64,000 nucleotides of DNA from Pelomonas sp937871895 (GTDB taxonomy: Bacteria > Pseudomonadota > Gammaproteobacteria > Burkholderiales > Burkholderiaceae_C): the NCBI RefSeq assembly GCF_046348265.1, contig NZ_JAXMEO010000016.1; one strand, written 5' to 3'. The translations under genes and the position numbers were made by a program. Positions 24,886-33,326 of the stretch are shown here, one piece after another. The notes beneath the pieces were generated by a model, which was given only the letters and a program-made list of their open reading frames with translations, was not told the origin of the DNA and did not search any database. Within the stretch, counting starts at the first letter, position 1. Each line of letters starts with the position of its first letter.

Positions 24886-26688
24886 CTACTTGGCGATGCT
24901 GACCGCCACGGCCGCCTGCGCCGTGCGGCCGAGGTTGTCGCTCAGGCTCACTTGCAGCGTGTAGCTGCCGGCCGCCGGGCTGGCCCAGCTCACCTGGATG
25001 CCGCTGGCACTGGCGCTGAAGCTCACGCCCTGCGGCGCGCCGCTGATGTTGATCTGCGCGCTGCTGGCGCCGGCCAGATCCAGCCCGATCGTGGCGGCCA
25101 GCGCGCTGCCGACCTTGCCGCTCAGCGGCGTGGTGCTCACGCTCAGGCTGCTGATGGCGGCGGTGCTGGCGGTGACGGTGGCACCGCTCAAGGCGGTGAG
25201 CACGGCACTGCCCTGCGGTGTGCCCAGGCCGGTCGGCGTGTCGTAGCCGGCACCGCGCAGGTGCCGCAGCTGCCATTGCTGCCGGTGGTGACGTCGAGCA
25301 GCGTGCCGGGCGTCTTGGCGACGCTGCTGTAGAGCGTGCCGTGCGGCAGGCCGAGCGAGGCCTTGCCGCCCTGGGCGCGCAGCGCATTGGCCACGGCCAG
25401 CAGGCCGGCCCACTGCGGCGTCGAGAGGCTGGTGCCGCCGCGCGCTGATCAGCTCGACACTGGTGCTGCCTTGGGCCATGGTGGCCACGTACTGGCCGGT
25501 GTAGGGGTTGGCGTTGAAGGCCACGTCGGCCACGGCGCGCTTGGACGCATTGTTCGTGCCGGCCTGGTAGCTGGGCTGGGCCACGAAGCTGCTGATGCCG
25601 CCGCCGGTGCTGCTCCAAGTTGTCTCGCTGCGGCTGCCGCTGCCGGTCAGGTCAGCTGGTGCCGCCCGCAGCCACCACGCGGCTCGACACGGCCGGCCAG
25701 GACACCGCTGCGCCGTTGTCGCCCGTCGCGGCCAGGTAGCTCATGCCCGAGGTGGCAAAGCTGCTCTCCAGGCTGGAGACCCAACTGCCTCGTTGGCGCC
25801 GAAGCTCATGGACACCACGCCCGGGCCCATGCGCGTGGCCAGGCGGATGGCGCCGGCCAGGTTGTTCACAGATGCGTCCGGCGCCTCGATCAGCACCAGG
25901 CGCGCCAGCGGCGCGATGGCATGCGCCCACTGCACATCCAGCGCAATCTCGGCAGCCCAACCCGAGTCATAGGCAGGCGCCGTGTTGCTGAGCGCGGCGC
26001 CGCTGGTGCTGTAGGCGATGACCAGCTCACAGCTGCTGCTGCTGGCGGCCGTCAACGGCAGGGTCGTGGTGGCGGTGAGGGTGCGGTTGCTGCAGCTGGG
26101 CAGGCTGAACTTGCTGTTGAACGCGGCCAGCTCGGCCACGATGTTGGGGTCGTGCTTGGCGTTGACGATGTAGATGGTCTGGCCCGCGCCGAGTTGCGCC
26201 TTGGTGGCGCTGGCGATGCTGGGCGGCTTGTAGGCCGCGCGGATCTGGGCCGGCGTGTAGGTCACGACTGTGGTGCTGCTGGCCATGGGCTGGGCCTGGC
26301 CTTCGCTGCCCGCCAGCGCGCGGGCGCGCGTTGCATCGCGCAGGCTGTCGGCCGAGCGCTGGCGCGTGGGCAGGGCTGGCCTCGGTGGCGCTCAAGCGCG
26401 TCTGGGCCGGCGCGTCGGCGTCGGCCCGGGGGTCATCGAGCAGGACCGGCGCGGCATGGAAGCTGGGGCGGGCTTCCAGGGCGTCCAGCGCGGGCAGGGC
26501 ATCCAGGGACTCGCCCGGCACCTCGACGCTCAGGCTCACCACGGCCGCCTGGGGCGACACGCCGGGGCTGGCGTCGCCGCTGGCACCGGAGAGCCCGCCG
26601 CCGCAGGCGATCAAGCCACCGAGCATGGCAGGCTCAGGGCAAGGCTCAACGCAAGGCCGAGAGGGTGAAGGCGGGGAGCTTGGGGCAT
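24886..26688 (-). pseudogene. S53-like (sedolisin) peptidase lipoprotein gene with multiple frameshifts
   Basis: Joining frames gives one protein. The start is MPQAPRLHPLGLALSLALSL, then after a shift a lipobox GLIACGGG, a pro-domain-like stretch, YDSGWAAEIALDVQWAHAIA (acidic catalytic region) and GPGVVSMSFGANE. SYLAATGDNGAAVSWPAVS, WSSTGGGISSF and GGTSLSTPQWAGLLAVANAL (Ser nucleophile region) follow, then GAGYDTPTGLGTP and a C-terminal Ig-like domain ending VAVSIAK. Shifts are near 26630, 26370, 25790, 25650, 25440 and 25250. Each flank remains family-like, so sequencing indels or very recent decay are both possible. A c-di-GMP riboswitch lies upstream. Confidence 0.75.
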
Positions 26689-26761
26689 GGCACTGGCCTC
26701 GCTGAAACCTCGAAAGAAACCTGCGAGGGCCTGGCCCGCGTCCCAGGGCAGTCAAGACCCG

Positions 26762-26850
26762 GTCCGGCAACCCCGCTGCCCTGCGTGAATCACGTGTAGG
26801 CCGGTGGTTTTGCGTCCCCGGCTTTCGCCGGGTTTGCCCTCATCAATGAG
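26762..26850 (-). ncRNA. Cyclic di-GMP-I (GEMM) riboswitch
   Basis: On the minus strand the sequence carries the class I hallmarks: GGGCAAACC, a CGGC-GAAA-GCCG stem with GNRA tetraloop, GGGACGCAAAACC, CACCGGCCTA and, after a variable arm, GGCAGCGGGGTTGCC, which pairs with the opening GGCAA. It lies 74 bases upstream of the peptidase start. Just before the start, CCTCGC (26723-26728) can pair with GCGAGG (26697-26702), the probable Shine-Dalgarno. Control of translation is therefore plausible. Confidence 0.9.
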
Positions 26851-26854
26851 TCCA

Positions 26855-27036
26855 AGTCTAGGAGGCCGGTCGCGCTTTGGCGAGGTGGCCCAGGGGCGCT
26901 GGACGTGACTTCCGCCGCAGCGCCAGGCACTTCAGGCAGATGGGTGTGCAACGGCCTGTATCGCGGCTGCCGCACTGCGCTCCTAGGGCGCCGCTGTCAG
27001 CCTAAGGGCCCTGTCGGGCTTTGGGCCGGGGGCACG
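26855..27036. other. Intergenic stretch without recognised gene
   Basis: Between the riboswitch and the tacA promoter I see no coding frame with family-like composition and no terminator. It should contain the promoter for the riboswitch transcript on the minus strand, but no clear -35/-10 pair stands out. Confidence 0.5.
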
Positions 27037-27038
27037 CT

Positions 27039-27072
27039 GTGTATTGACAATGGCTACACGCCTGATGAGAAT
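27039..27072 (+). promoter_or_regulatory. Sigma-70 promoter and operator of the tacA remnant
   Basis: TTGACA (27044-27049) is followed after 17 bases by GAGAAT (27067-27072). An inverted repeat GTGTA...TACAC (27039-27059) overlaps the -35 element, the kind of operator bound by ribbon-helix-helix antitoxins that repress their own operon. Confidence 0.6.
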
Positions 27073-27109
27073 TCGTGTATCCATTGTGTATGCATTAATG
27101 GGAGCTCCC

Positions 27110-27373
27110 ATGCGTGATGCCGCCATCAATTTGCGGGCCTTGCCAGGCAGCGCGATCTGATCGATCACGCGGCCAGCCTGCTTGGCAAGAATCGTTCTGA
27201 CTTCATGCTGGAGGCCGCTTGCGACCGAGCGCAAGCCGTCGTGCTCGACCAGGTGTTCTTCAACCTGGATCTCGACAAGTTTCGACAAGTTCACCGACAT
27301 GCTCGATGCGCCGCCCAGCGCCAACCCGGGGCTTGAACGCCTGATGGCCGTCAAAGCCCTGGACCACTGGCGC
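27110..27373 (+). pseudogene. tacA: DUF1778 (TacA-type) antitoxin, frameshifted
   Basis: The frame starts MRDAAINLRAL with GGGAGC before the ATG. After a shift near 27145 it continues DLIDHAASLLGKNRSDFMLE and ACDRAQAVVLDQVFFNLD, then shifts again near 27285 to DKFTDMLDAPPSANPGLERL. These are typical DUF1778 antitoxin segments: an N-terminal ribbon-helix-helix and a C-terminal toxin-binding tail. TacA proteins neutralise the GNAT toxin encoded next. As read, two frameshifts break it. Confidence 0.75.
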
Positions 27374-27425
27374 GGCATGAGTTTGCGGCTGAGTCCGCCC
27401 AGCCGCTGTTGGTCCCATCGACTCG

Positions 27426-27846
27426 ATGAGTTCGGCGCGAGCCGCTGTTGATGAATGGCTGAAACACTGTGCCCTGCCCAATCAGTTGAGCGGCGCCAGC
27501 CGAACCTTTGGTGGCCGACGCAGACCTGCGCGTGTCAGGCTACTACGCGATGGCGGATGCGGTCTCGCACCAGGCGGCTGCAACGCTGTGCGCCGTATGC
27601 CCGACCCCGTTCCAGTTGGTCCTTGCGAGGCTGGCCGTCGACCACCGCGCCCAAGGACGCCAACTGGGCGGGCCTGCTGCAAGACGCAGGATGGCGATCA
27701 CCGTCTCGCAGCACACCGGGGTTCGGGCCATCCTGGTCCACGCGCTGCACGACCGCGCCCGGCAGTTCTACGAGCACTATGGGTTTCAGGCATCGTCGCT
27801 GCATCCGATGACACTGATGCTGCGCTTGACCACGGTCAAGCCATGA
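27426..27846 (+). pseudogene. tacT: GNAT-family toxin (TacT-type), full-length but frameshifted copy A
   Basis: The N-terminal part encodes EWLKHCALPNQLSGASRTF and, after shifts, VADADLRVSGYYAMADAVSH, VLARLAVDHRAQGRQLGG and GVRAILVHALHDRARQFYEH with YGFQASSLHPMTLML. TacT toxins acetylate the amino group of charged aminoacyl-tRNA. Compared with copy B at 28545, this copy carries several small deletions that destroy the frame. It follows the tacA remnant, the normal gene order. Confidence 0.75.
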
Positions 27847-27907
27847 CTTGGGACGTCCCCCAAGTGATCCCAACGGATGTCGCCAAGTGCGTAGCGTCCC
27901 GAGCTAT
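27505..27907 (+). repeat. Direct repeat with tacT, copy A
   Basis: These 403 bp match 28545-28965 almost base for base, apart from small indels and very few substitutions. The pair is separated by an IS3-family fragment whose end joins this copy exactly at its last bases. Confidence 0.85.
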
Positions 27908-28544
27908 TGACCTGCCCCCGTCCGCCGTACCAGTCATTTCGAGGGAGTCCTGGGGGTTGATCCGCTTGGATTCTTCGTGCCACCCGAAGCGCTAGTCCCG
28001 GCTGGTCTTGGGGTCACTAGGCAGACCCCATCTCCTTGATCCTACGGGCATATTCGGCTGGTGTGGTCGTTGAGAGCACTGTGAGGCCGGCCTGTCCTGG
28101 CGCCGCCTCCAGGAGCCCTGCGCCTCAGCAGTGAGGCGAACCAGTTCACGTTCAGACATTCGTCGCGCACCAGCCGTTGAAGGTCTCCACGAAGCTGTTG
28201 TCTGGGGGTTTTCCGGTCGACCCAAGTCCAGCCGAACTCCATGGTGGTAGGCCCACATGTCCGAGCCGGCCCTGGTCACTGCCGTTGTCCACGAAGATGG
28301 CTTTGTGCGTGATGCCGGCAAGTCGGAGCACACGACCACATGCTCGCCCTTGAGCCGATGCCCAGCATGCACGGCCAGGCCGCGCGGAACACGTCGACCA
28401 CGGTCAGGATGCGGAACTTGCCGCTGGCTGAACTCCCAGCAACGAAGTCCATCGACCAGGCCTGGCCCGGCGCGCTGGGCACGCGCTGTCGGCGCTGTAC
28501 AACCATCTCGGTGTCCGGTAGGCTTGATCGCAGTTGCAGTTGCT
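27907..28544 (-). mobile_element. IS3-family (IS407-like group) insertion sequence fragment
   Basis: The end at 27907 reads TGACCTGCCCCCGTCCGCCG, the terminal-repeat style of IS3-family elements. On the minus strand the 3-prime half of orfB is readable: WSMDFVAGSSASG, ILTVVDVF, GVRLDLGRPENP and DECLNVNWFAS, then RPHSALNDHT, with a stop at 28017. The DDE core is frameshifted. The 5-prime half of the element and its other end are missing; the sequence breaks off into tacT copy B at 28545. Confidence 0.8.
28017..28540 (-). pseudogene. Transposase orfB (rve integrase core), truncated and frameshifted
   Basis: Minus-strand frames together give SAPGQAWSMDFVAG, RILTVVDVF, QTTASWRPSTAGAR/RQQLRGDLQRLVRDECLNVN (two frames of the same stretch), ERPHSALNDHT-like RPHSALNDHTSR and AEYARRIKEMGSA. 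This is the C-terminal half of an IS3-family transposase. At least three shifts are needed to read it through, and the N-terminal half is absent. Confidence 0.75.
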
Positions 28545-28903
28545 CCTTTGTCGTGGCCGACGCAGACCTGCGCGTGTCAGGCTACTACGCGATGGCGGCC
28601 GGTGCGGTCTCGCACCAGGCGGCTACCAGCGCTGTGCGCCGCAATATGCCCGACCCCGTTCCAGTGATGGTCCTTGCGAGGCTGGCCGTCGACCACCGCG
28701 CCCAAGGACGCCAACTGGGCGGGGCCTTGCTGCAAGACGCAGTGAATCGGGCGATCACCGTCTCGCAGCACACCGGGGTTCGGGCCATCCTGGTCCACGC
28801 GCTGCACGACCGCGCCCGGCAGTTCTACGAGCACTATGGGTTTCAGGCATCGTCGCTGCATCCGATGACACTGATGCTGCGCTTGACCACGGTCAAGCCA
28901 TGA
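28545..28903 (+). pseudogene. tacT: GNAT-family toxin (TacT-type), copy B lacking its N-terminus
   Basis: This copy reads without a shift from FVVADADLRVSGYYAMAAG to a normal C-terminus (DRARQFYEHYGFQASSLH, MLRLTTVKP). It includes the acetyl-CoA-binding segment VDHRAQGRQLGGALLQDAV. About 30 N-terminal residues are missing because the sequence joins IS3 DNA at 28545. No antitoxin precedes it, so it is either a dead fragment or an assembly product. Confidence 0.75.
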
Positions 28904-28965
28904 CTTGGGACGTCCCCCAAGTGATCCCAACGGATGTCGCCAAGTGCGTAGCGTCCCGAGCTATT
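28545..28965 (+). repeat. Direct repeat with tacT, copy B
   Basis: These 421 bp match 27505-27907. All length differences are small losses in copy A. The copies diverge exactly after GAGCTATT, where copy A continues into the IS end and copy B into unrelated DNA. Confidence 0.85.
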
Positions 28966-29109
28966 CACTAGCTCAGGCAGCGCACAGAATCCGACGGCAT
29001 GGGATGTGTTCAAACTCGATGAATGCCCGCGAAGCTCGGGCAAAGCCGCATGCGTGGGCAGTGCCCCAATCCGCGTCGCAGTCGGTGGTGCGAACGGTGG
29101 CGCAAACAG

Positions 29110-29256
29110 CGCGCCTACGACAACGTCTCCCGCGTCGCGACCCTTGGCCTGACACCTACCGACACCAACAACCCGGTGGTGCAAACCATTGGCTTCAACC
29201 CCGCCGGCCAGCTCAACCAGCTGGCCTTGAGCAACGACAACTATCAGTATCGCGAG
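29110..29256 (+). pseudogene. Rhs-repeat protein fragment
   Basis: The plus-strand frame encodes RAYDNVSRVATLGLTPTDTN and PVVQTIGFNPAGQLNQLALS then NDNYQY, typical YD/Rhs-repeat residues. No start or downstream Rhs core is present. After NDNYQY the frame runs into REAEEGGQAPLAVQAQVVLR, which looks like a different gene end, so this is a fused scrap. Confidence 0.6.
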
Positions 29257-29396
29257 GCCGAAGAGGGCGGCCAGGCGCCGCTCGCGGTGCAGGCGCAGGT
29301 GGTGCTCCGCCTGCAGGGCACTGGCCTTTGACGGCGAAGGCATCGCGACGCATGCCCGCTGCCGGCCCGACCTTCGCTGACCAACCGGCGGGCGGC

Positions 29397-29534
29397 ATGA
29401 GCCGGCGCTTGTGGCAGGGCCTCGTCTTGACGCTGCTGGCCACGGCTTGGGCGCTGTGGTGGCCCAAACCTGATGCGGGGCGTACGGTGGCGTCAGCGCT
29501 GCATGGTGCCAGCGGGGCTGGTGGACGGTCTTAG
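29397..29534 (+). CDS. Short membrane-anchored ORF, unrecognised
   Basis: The 45-codon ORF MSRRLWQGLVLTLLATAWAL followed by WWPKPDAGRTVA has one N-terminal membrane helix and a short tail. It may be the N-terminal fragment of a larger envelope protein whose remainder was lost; the preceding APLAVQAQVVLRLQG end is of pilus- or secretion-assembly style. It converges on the oxidoreductase gene with a 4-bp overlap of ends. I cannot name a family. Confidence 0.35.
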   Translation: MSRRLWQGLVLTLLATAWALWWPKPDAGRTVASALHGASGAGGRS

Positions 29535-31732
29535 CGACTAGGCCTCAGCTCGACCGCGACACCCGACAGCACCGCATTACCCGACAGCGGGTCTCGCGTC
29601 TCAGTGCCCAGCACCGCGTTGAGGTTGGCGCCGGGCCGCTCGGCAGCGACGCTGAGCTGGCTGCCAGCCAAGTGGTGGCCCCAGCCGTGGGGCAGGCTGA
29701 CAACGCCACGCGCCATCGCGTTGCTCCGCTCGACGCGGGCGGTGACGTGGCCGGTGGCGGACCGAACCTCGGCGAAGTCGCCAAGGCCAAGTTGCGCCGC
29801 ATCGTCCGGGTGGATCAGCAGCGTGCAGCGCTCCGGCCCCTTGGCCAGCACGGGCAGGTTGTGCATCCAGCTGTTGCTCGATCGCACGTCGCGCCGGCCG
29901 ATCAGCGTGAACGGCGGCGCGGGCACGGGGTCCGTGAGCTGGGCCAGGTCCGCGACGATGAGCGACGGGGCGAGTTCAATCTTGCCGCTCTCGGTCCTCA
30001 GCAGCTCGGGGATGCGCGGCTGCAGTGGGCCGAGGTCGATGCCGCCGTGTTCGAGCGTGGACTGGGCCTGGACCGTGGCGAGGCTGAGGCCGCCGGGCTG
30101 GCGGCCGAACTGGTCGCCGTAAGGGCCGGTGCGCAGTTGCAAGTCGATCAAGCGCTCGGGGCCGCGCAGTGGTTGCAAGGCTTGCATCAGGGCCTCGGCC
30201 TGCGGGCCAGCGCTGCGCGCAAGGTCGGCGGCCAGCAGGGCGTCGTCGAGCGCGCCAACGTCCACGTCGCGGCCTTTGCCTTCCAGCAAGGCAACGAGGC
30301 GCAGCAGGGTCTGCCACTCGGGCGGCTGGGTGGGCTCGAAGACCGGCCCCGAGACGCGCGCATGGTTGCGGTGGCTGAGCTGGGCAAAGGCGGGGTCGAA
30401 GTGCAGGTCCTCCAGCGGGGAGAGCCCGGGCAGGATCACGTCGGCATGGCGCGTGGTCTCGTTGACGTAGATGTCGAGGCTGAGCATGAAGTCGAGCTGG
30501 CCCAGCGCCGCGTCGAGCCGCGCGCTGCCGGGGGCCGACAGCACGGGGTTGCTGGCCACGGTGATGAGCGCGCGCACTTGGCCCGGACCGGGGGTCTCGA
30601 TCTCTTCGGCCAGGCAGGTCATCGGCAGCTCGCCCATCACCTCGGGCGCGCCGGAGACGCGGCTCTGGCGCCGGCCTGTTTGCACGCCTTTGCCTTGGCC
30701 GGGGCGGCCCTGCGTGTTGGCTGCAAAGGCAGCGGCCTTGGGGAACATCACGCCGCCTTCGCGGTCGAGCTGGCCGGTGAGCACATTGATGAGGTCGATC
30801 AGCCAGCTGTTGACCGTGCCCCAGCGCTGCGTGCAGGTACCGATGCGCCCATAGAGTGCCGCGCGCGGGCTGGCGGCCAGCTCACGCGCCAGGCGGCGCT
30901 GGGTGGCGGCGTCAATGCCGCTGCCGGCGGCCGTGCGCTCAGGCGGCCAGGGCGCCACGGCCTCGCGGGCGACATCGATGCCGTTCAGGTGCTCGGCCAG
31001 GCGACCGGGTTTGATGAGGCCCTCGGCAAACAGCGTGTGCGCGATGCCGAGCAGCAGGTAGACATCGCCGCCGGGGCGGATGGCGAGGTGCTCGTCGGCG
31101 GCCTCGGCCGTCTCGGTGCGGCGCGGGTCGATGACGACGATGCGCCCGCCGCGCGCACGCAGGGCCTTGGCCTTGGCGCGGTAGTCGGGCACCGTCCACA
31201 TGCTGCCGTTGGACACCATGGGGTTGGCGCCGAGGACGACGAGCAGCTCGCAGCGCTCGATATCAGGCACGGCCACGCTCATCCAGTGCCCGAACATCAG
31301 GCCGCTGGCGAGTTGTTTGGGCATCTGGTCGAGCGTGGAAGCCGAGAACACATTGCGCGTGCCCAGCGCCTTGACGAGGCGTGGGCCGTAGAGCATCAGG
31401 CCGGCCTTGTGGACAACCGGGTTGCCCAGTGTGATGGCGACTGTGTCGGGGCCGTTGGCCTGCCTCAGCGGCAGCAGCCGGGCTTCGATCTCGGCAAAGG
31501 CTTCGTCCCAGCTCGCGGGTACGAGGCGGCCGTCGCGGCGGATCAACGGGGCGCGCAGCCGGTCGGGGTCTTCGTGCAGGTCCTTCAGCGCCACGGCCTT
31601 GGGGCAGAGGTAGCCGTGGCTGAAGACGTCGTGCTCGGCGCCGCGAATGCTGACGACGCGCACGCCGTCGGTCTTCAGCTCAAGGCCACAGCAGGCTTCG
31701 CACAGCGGGCAGATGCGGTAGTGGCTGGGCAT
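29531..31732 (-). CDS. Molybdopterin-dependent oxidoreductase (formate dehydrogenase-like)
   Basis: The 733-residue protein begins MPSHYRICPLCEACCGLELK, a [4Fe-4S] motif completed by GYLCPKAVALKDLHEDPDRL. It continues with molybdopterin-binding signatures: AITLGNPVVHKAGLMLYGPR, LLVVLGANPMVSNGSMWTVP and RIVVIDPRRTETAEAADEHL. A C-terminal molydopterin dinucleotide-binding beta-barrel has GRRDVRSSNSWMHNLPVL and VSLPHGWGHHLAGSQL. No Cys or selenocysteine stands at the usual formate dehydrogenase active-site position that I can see, so the substrate is open. A 13-codon-longer start at 31771 is possible. It stands alone without electron-transfer subunits. Confidence 0.85.
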   Translation of the reverse strand: MPSHYRICPLCEACCGLELKTDGVRVVSIRGAEHDVFSHGYLCPKAVALKDLHEDPDRLRAPLIRRDGRLVPASWDEAFAEIEARLLPLRQANGPDTVAITLGNPVVHKAGLMLYGPRLVKALGTRNVFSASTLDQMPKQLASGLMFGHWMSVAVPDIERCELLVVLGANPMVSNGSMWTVPDYRAKAKALRARGGRIVVIDPRRTETAEAADEHLAIRPGGDVYLLLGIAHTLFAEGLIKPGRLAEHLNGIDVAREAVAPWPPERTAAGSGIDAATQRRLARELAASPRAALYGRIGTCTQRWGTVNSWLIDLINVLTGQLDREGGVMFPKAAAFAANTQGRPGQGKGVQTGRRQSRVSGAPEVMGELPMTCLAEEIETPGPGQVRALITVASNPVLSAPGSARLDAALGQLDFMLSLDIYVNETTRHADVILPGLSPLEDLHFDPAFAQLSHRNHARVSGPVFEPTQPPEWQTLLRLVALLEGKGRDVDVGALDDALLAADLARSAGPQAEALMQALQPLRGPERLIDLQLRTGPYGDQFGRQPGGLSLATVQAQSTLEHGGIDLGPLQPRIPELLRTESGKIELAPSLIVADLAQLTDPVPAPPFTLIGRRDVRSSNSWMHNLPVLAKGPERCTLLIHPDDAAQLGLGDFAEVRSATGHVTARVERSNAMARGVVSLPHGWGHHLAGSQLSVAAERPGANLNAVLGTETRDPLSGNAVLSGVAVELRPSR

Positions 31733-31807
31733 GGCGGCGTCCGGGTCTGGAAAGCCGCCGATTGTGGACATGGCGCAGCACGGGCTGCGTCATGCGCGTG
31801 ACAGGGT

Positions 31808-32185
31808 TCAACCCAACGCGTGCGCAGCGATCAAGGCCTTGAGTTCGCGCTCCGACGCGGTGCTGTCCCCGAGGTTGACCTCGATCAGCCGGCGCAGGTG
31901 GGTGATGCTTTCCAGGTCGATGGAGCGGCACAGCACGCCGGCTTGGCCGCCGTGCACATGGGCCAGCTCACCAGCCATGGCAATGGTGACGTCCGAGGTG
32001 GACAGCGGCAGTTTGACGAGGCAGGGCATGCCCACCGTGGGGGTGCGCCCCTCGGGCAGCTGCAGCAGCACGCCCTTGAGCGAGATGTCCACCACCTGGC
32101 AAGCCAGGTGCTCCTGGGTCGTGATCAGCTCGGCGCCAGAGGCGAAATGCACGCGGGCGAATTGGCGGCGTTCGGTGTTGCTCAT
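31808..32185 (-). CDS. PilZ-domain protein (c-di-GMP binding)
   Basis: The 125-residue protein is a single PilZ domain: ERRQFARVHF (RxxxR-type c-di-GMP motif) and VVDISLKGVLLQLP (D/N-x-S-x-x-G), followed by a short helical tail. Such stand-alone PilZ proteins relay c-di-GMP to motility or pilus targets. An earlier in-frame start would overlap the next gene, so I use the ATG at 32185. Together with the diguanylate cyclase at 53391 and the riboswitch it shows that the host uses c-di-GMP. Confidence 0.88.
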   Translation of the reverse strand: MSNTERRQFARVHFASGAELITTQEHLACQVVDISLKGVLLQLPEGRTPTVGMPCLVKLPLSTSDVTIAMAGELAHVHGGQAGVLCRSIDLESITHLRRLIEVNLGDSTASERELKALIAAHALG

Positions 32186-32214
32186 GGGGGCTCCTGGGGC
32201 GGCGAGGCGCCAGC

Positions 32215-32637
32215 CTAGCAAAAGGGCTCGACCTGGCTGCTGAACACGGTGGTGGTTTCGACCGCCTCGGACAGCGCGGACGGCGCGAGGCTGGACAGTC
32301 CCATGGCCTCCAGCATGAACCAGCAGGCGCGCAAGTAAGCCTCGGTCTCGGCGCGCAGCGCGTCGGGGCGGCCCTGGGTGTCCATGCCCCGGGGGGCAGC
32401 GGCACGCGGGCTGCGTGCCTTGGCTTGGTAGGCGCGTGCCACGCGCTCCAGCAACTCCTGCGCGTTCTCCACGGCCTGCGGGCCTTCGACCAGCTTGACC
32501 AGGTCGCCCAGCAACTGCTCGGCCGCCGCGGCCAGCAGGCGTGCCGCGTAGTCCGACCCGCCACACAGGTAAAGCCCGGCGCCAAGGTCAACGTATTCCA
32601 GCGCCACGCTGAGGCGGGTGAGGTCGTGTGGGTTCAT
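32215..32637 (-). CDS. Conserved hypothetical helical protein
   Basis: The 140-residue protein (MNPHDLTRLSVALEYVDLGA) is helical, with AARLLAAAAEQLLGDLVKLV and YLRACWFMLEAMGLSS. It has no membrane segment or known motif. It lies 29 bp upstream of the PilZ gene on the same strand, so it could share its transcript. Function unknown. The extra 29 codons of the open frame overlap the divergent promoter region and are left out. Confidence 0.5.
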   Translation of the reverse strand: MNPHDLTRLSVALEYVDLGAGLYLCGGSDYAARLLAAAAEQLLGDLVKLVEGPQAVENAQELLERVARAYQAKARSPRAAAPRGMDTQGRPDALRAETEAYLRACWFMLEAMGLSSLAPSALSEAVETTTVFSSQVEPFC

Positions 32638-32762
32638 GGCAGTGGGGCTGGAGTCTAGGAGGCTGCGGTGTGCGCCTACGCGCGCTGGGCACTCGCTGCC
32701 GCGCGCATTCGAGACTTGGTTCACGAAGGTATGCTGGCCTCTCCCATCTTGAGGACGCCGCC

Positions 32763-33326
32763 ATGCCTGACCGCCGCCACGCTCTTGGCCTGCTTGCCAG
32801 CCTGCCCATCGCCCCGCTGGCCGCCCACGCCGCCGATGACGCCAAGGAGTTCGACGAGGACTCCATCTTCAAGGCCGCCGTGGCCTTCTTCGGCAACACG
32901 GCCGAGGGGCTGGGCAAGGTGATCGAGAAAGCCTTCAAGGAGCAAGGCCGCCCCAATGCCTACATCCAGGGCGAGGAAGCCAGCGGCGCGCTGACCGTGG
33001 GTCTGCGCTATGGCGACGGCACCTTGGTCATGAAGGCCGGCACACGCCGCAAGGTCTTCTGGGCCGGGCCGTCGATCGGCTTCGACGTCGGAGGCAATGC
33101 CGCCAAGGTCTTCACGCTGGTCTACAAGCTGCCTTCGGCAGGCGCGTTGTTCCGGCGCTTCCCGGCGGTGGAGGGCAGCTTCTATTACGTCGGCGGTGCC
33201 GGCATCAACTACCAGCGAGTCGATGGCATCACCCTCGCGCCGATCCGGCTCGGTGTGGGCCTGCGCAGCGGCGTCAACATGGGCTATGTCCACTACCGGG
33301 CCGAGAAGTCGCTGAATCCGTTCTGA
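32763..33326 (+). CDS. DUF1134 family exported protein
   Basis: The 187-residue protein has a signal peptide (MPDRRHALGLLASLPIAPLA AHA). The DUF1134 core follows: AVAFFGNTAEGLGKVIEKAF, GRPNAYIQGEEASGALTVGL and GPSIGFDVGGNAAKVFTLVY, then APIRLGVGLRSGVNMGYVHY. The family is structurally like SYLF lipid-binding proteins but its role is unknown. The start at 32763 fits the signal peptide. It diverges from the helical hypothetical gene. Confidence 0.88.
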   Translation: MPDRRHALGLLASLPIAPLAAHAADDAKEFDEDSIFKAAVAFFGNTAEGLGKVIEKAFKEQGRPNAYIQGEEASGALTVGLRYGDGTLVMKAGTRRKVFWAGPSIGFDVGGNAAKVFTLVYKLPSAGALFRRFPAVEGSFYYVGGAGINYQRVDGITLAPIRLGVGLRSGVNMGYVHYRAEKSLNPF

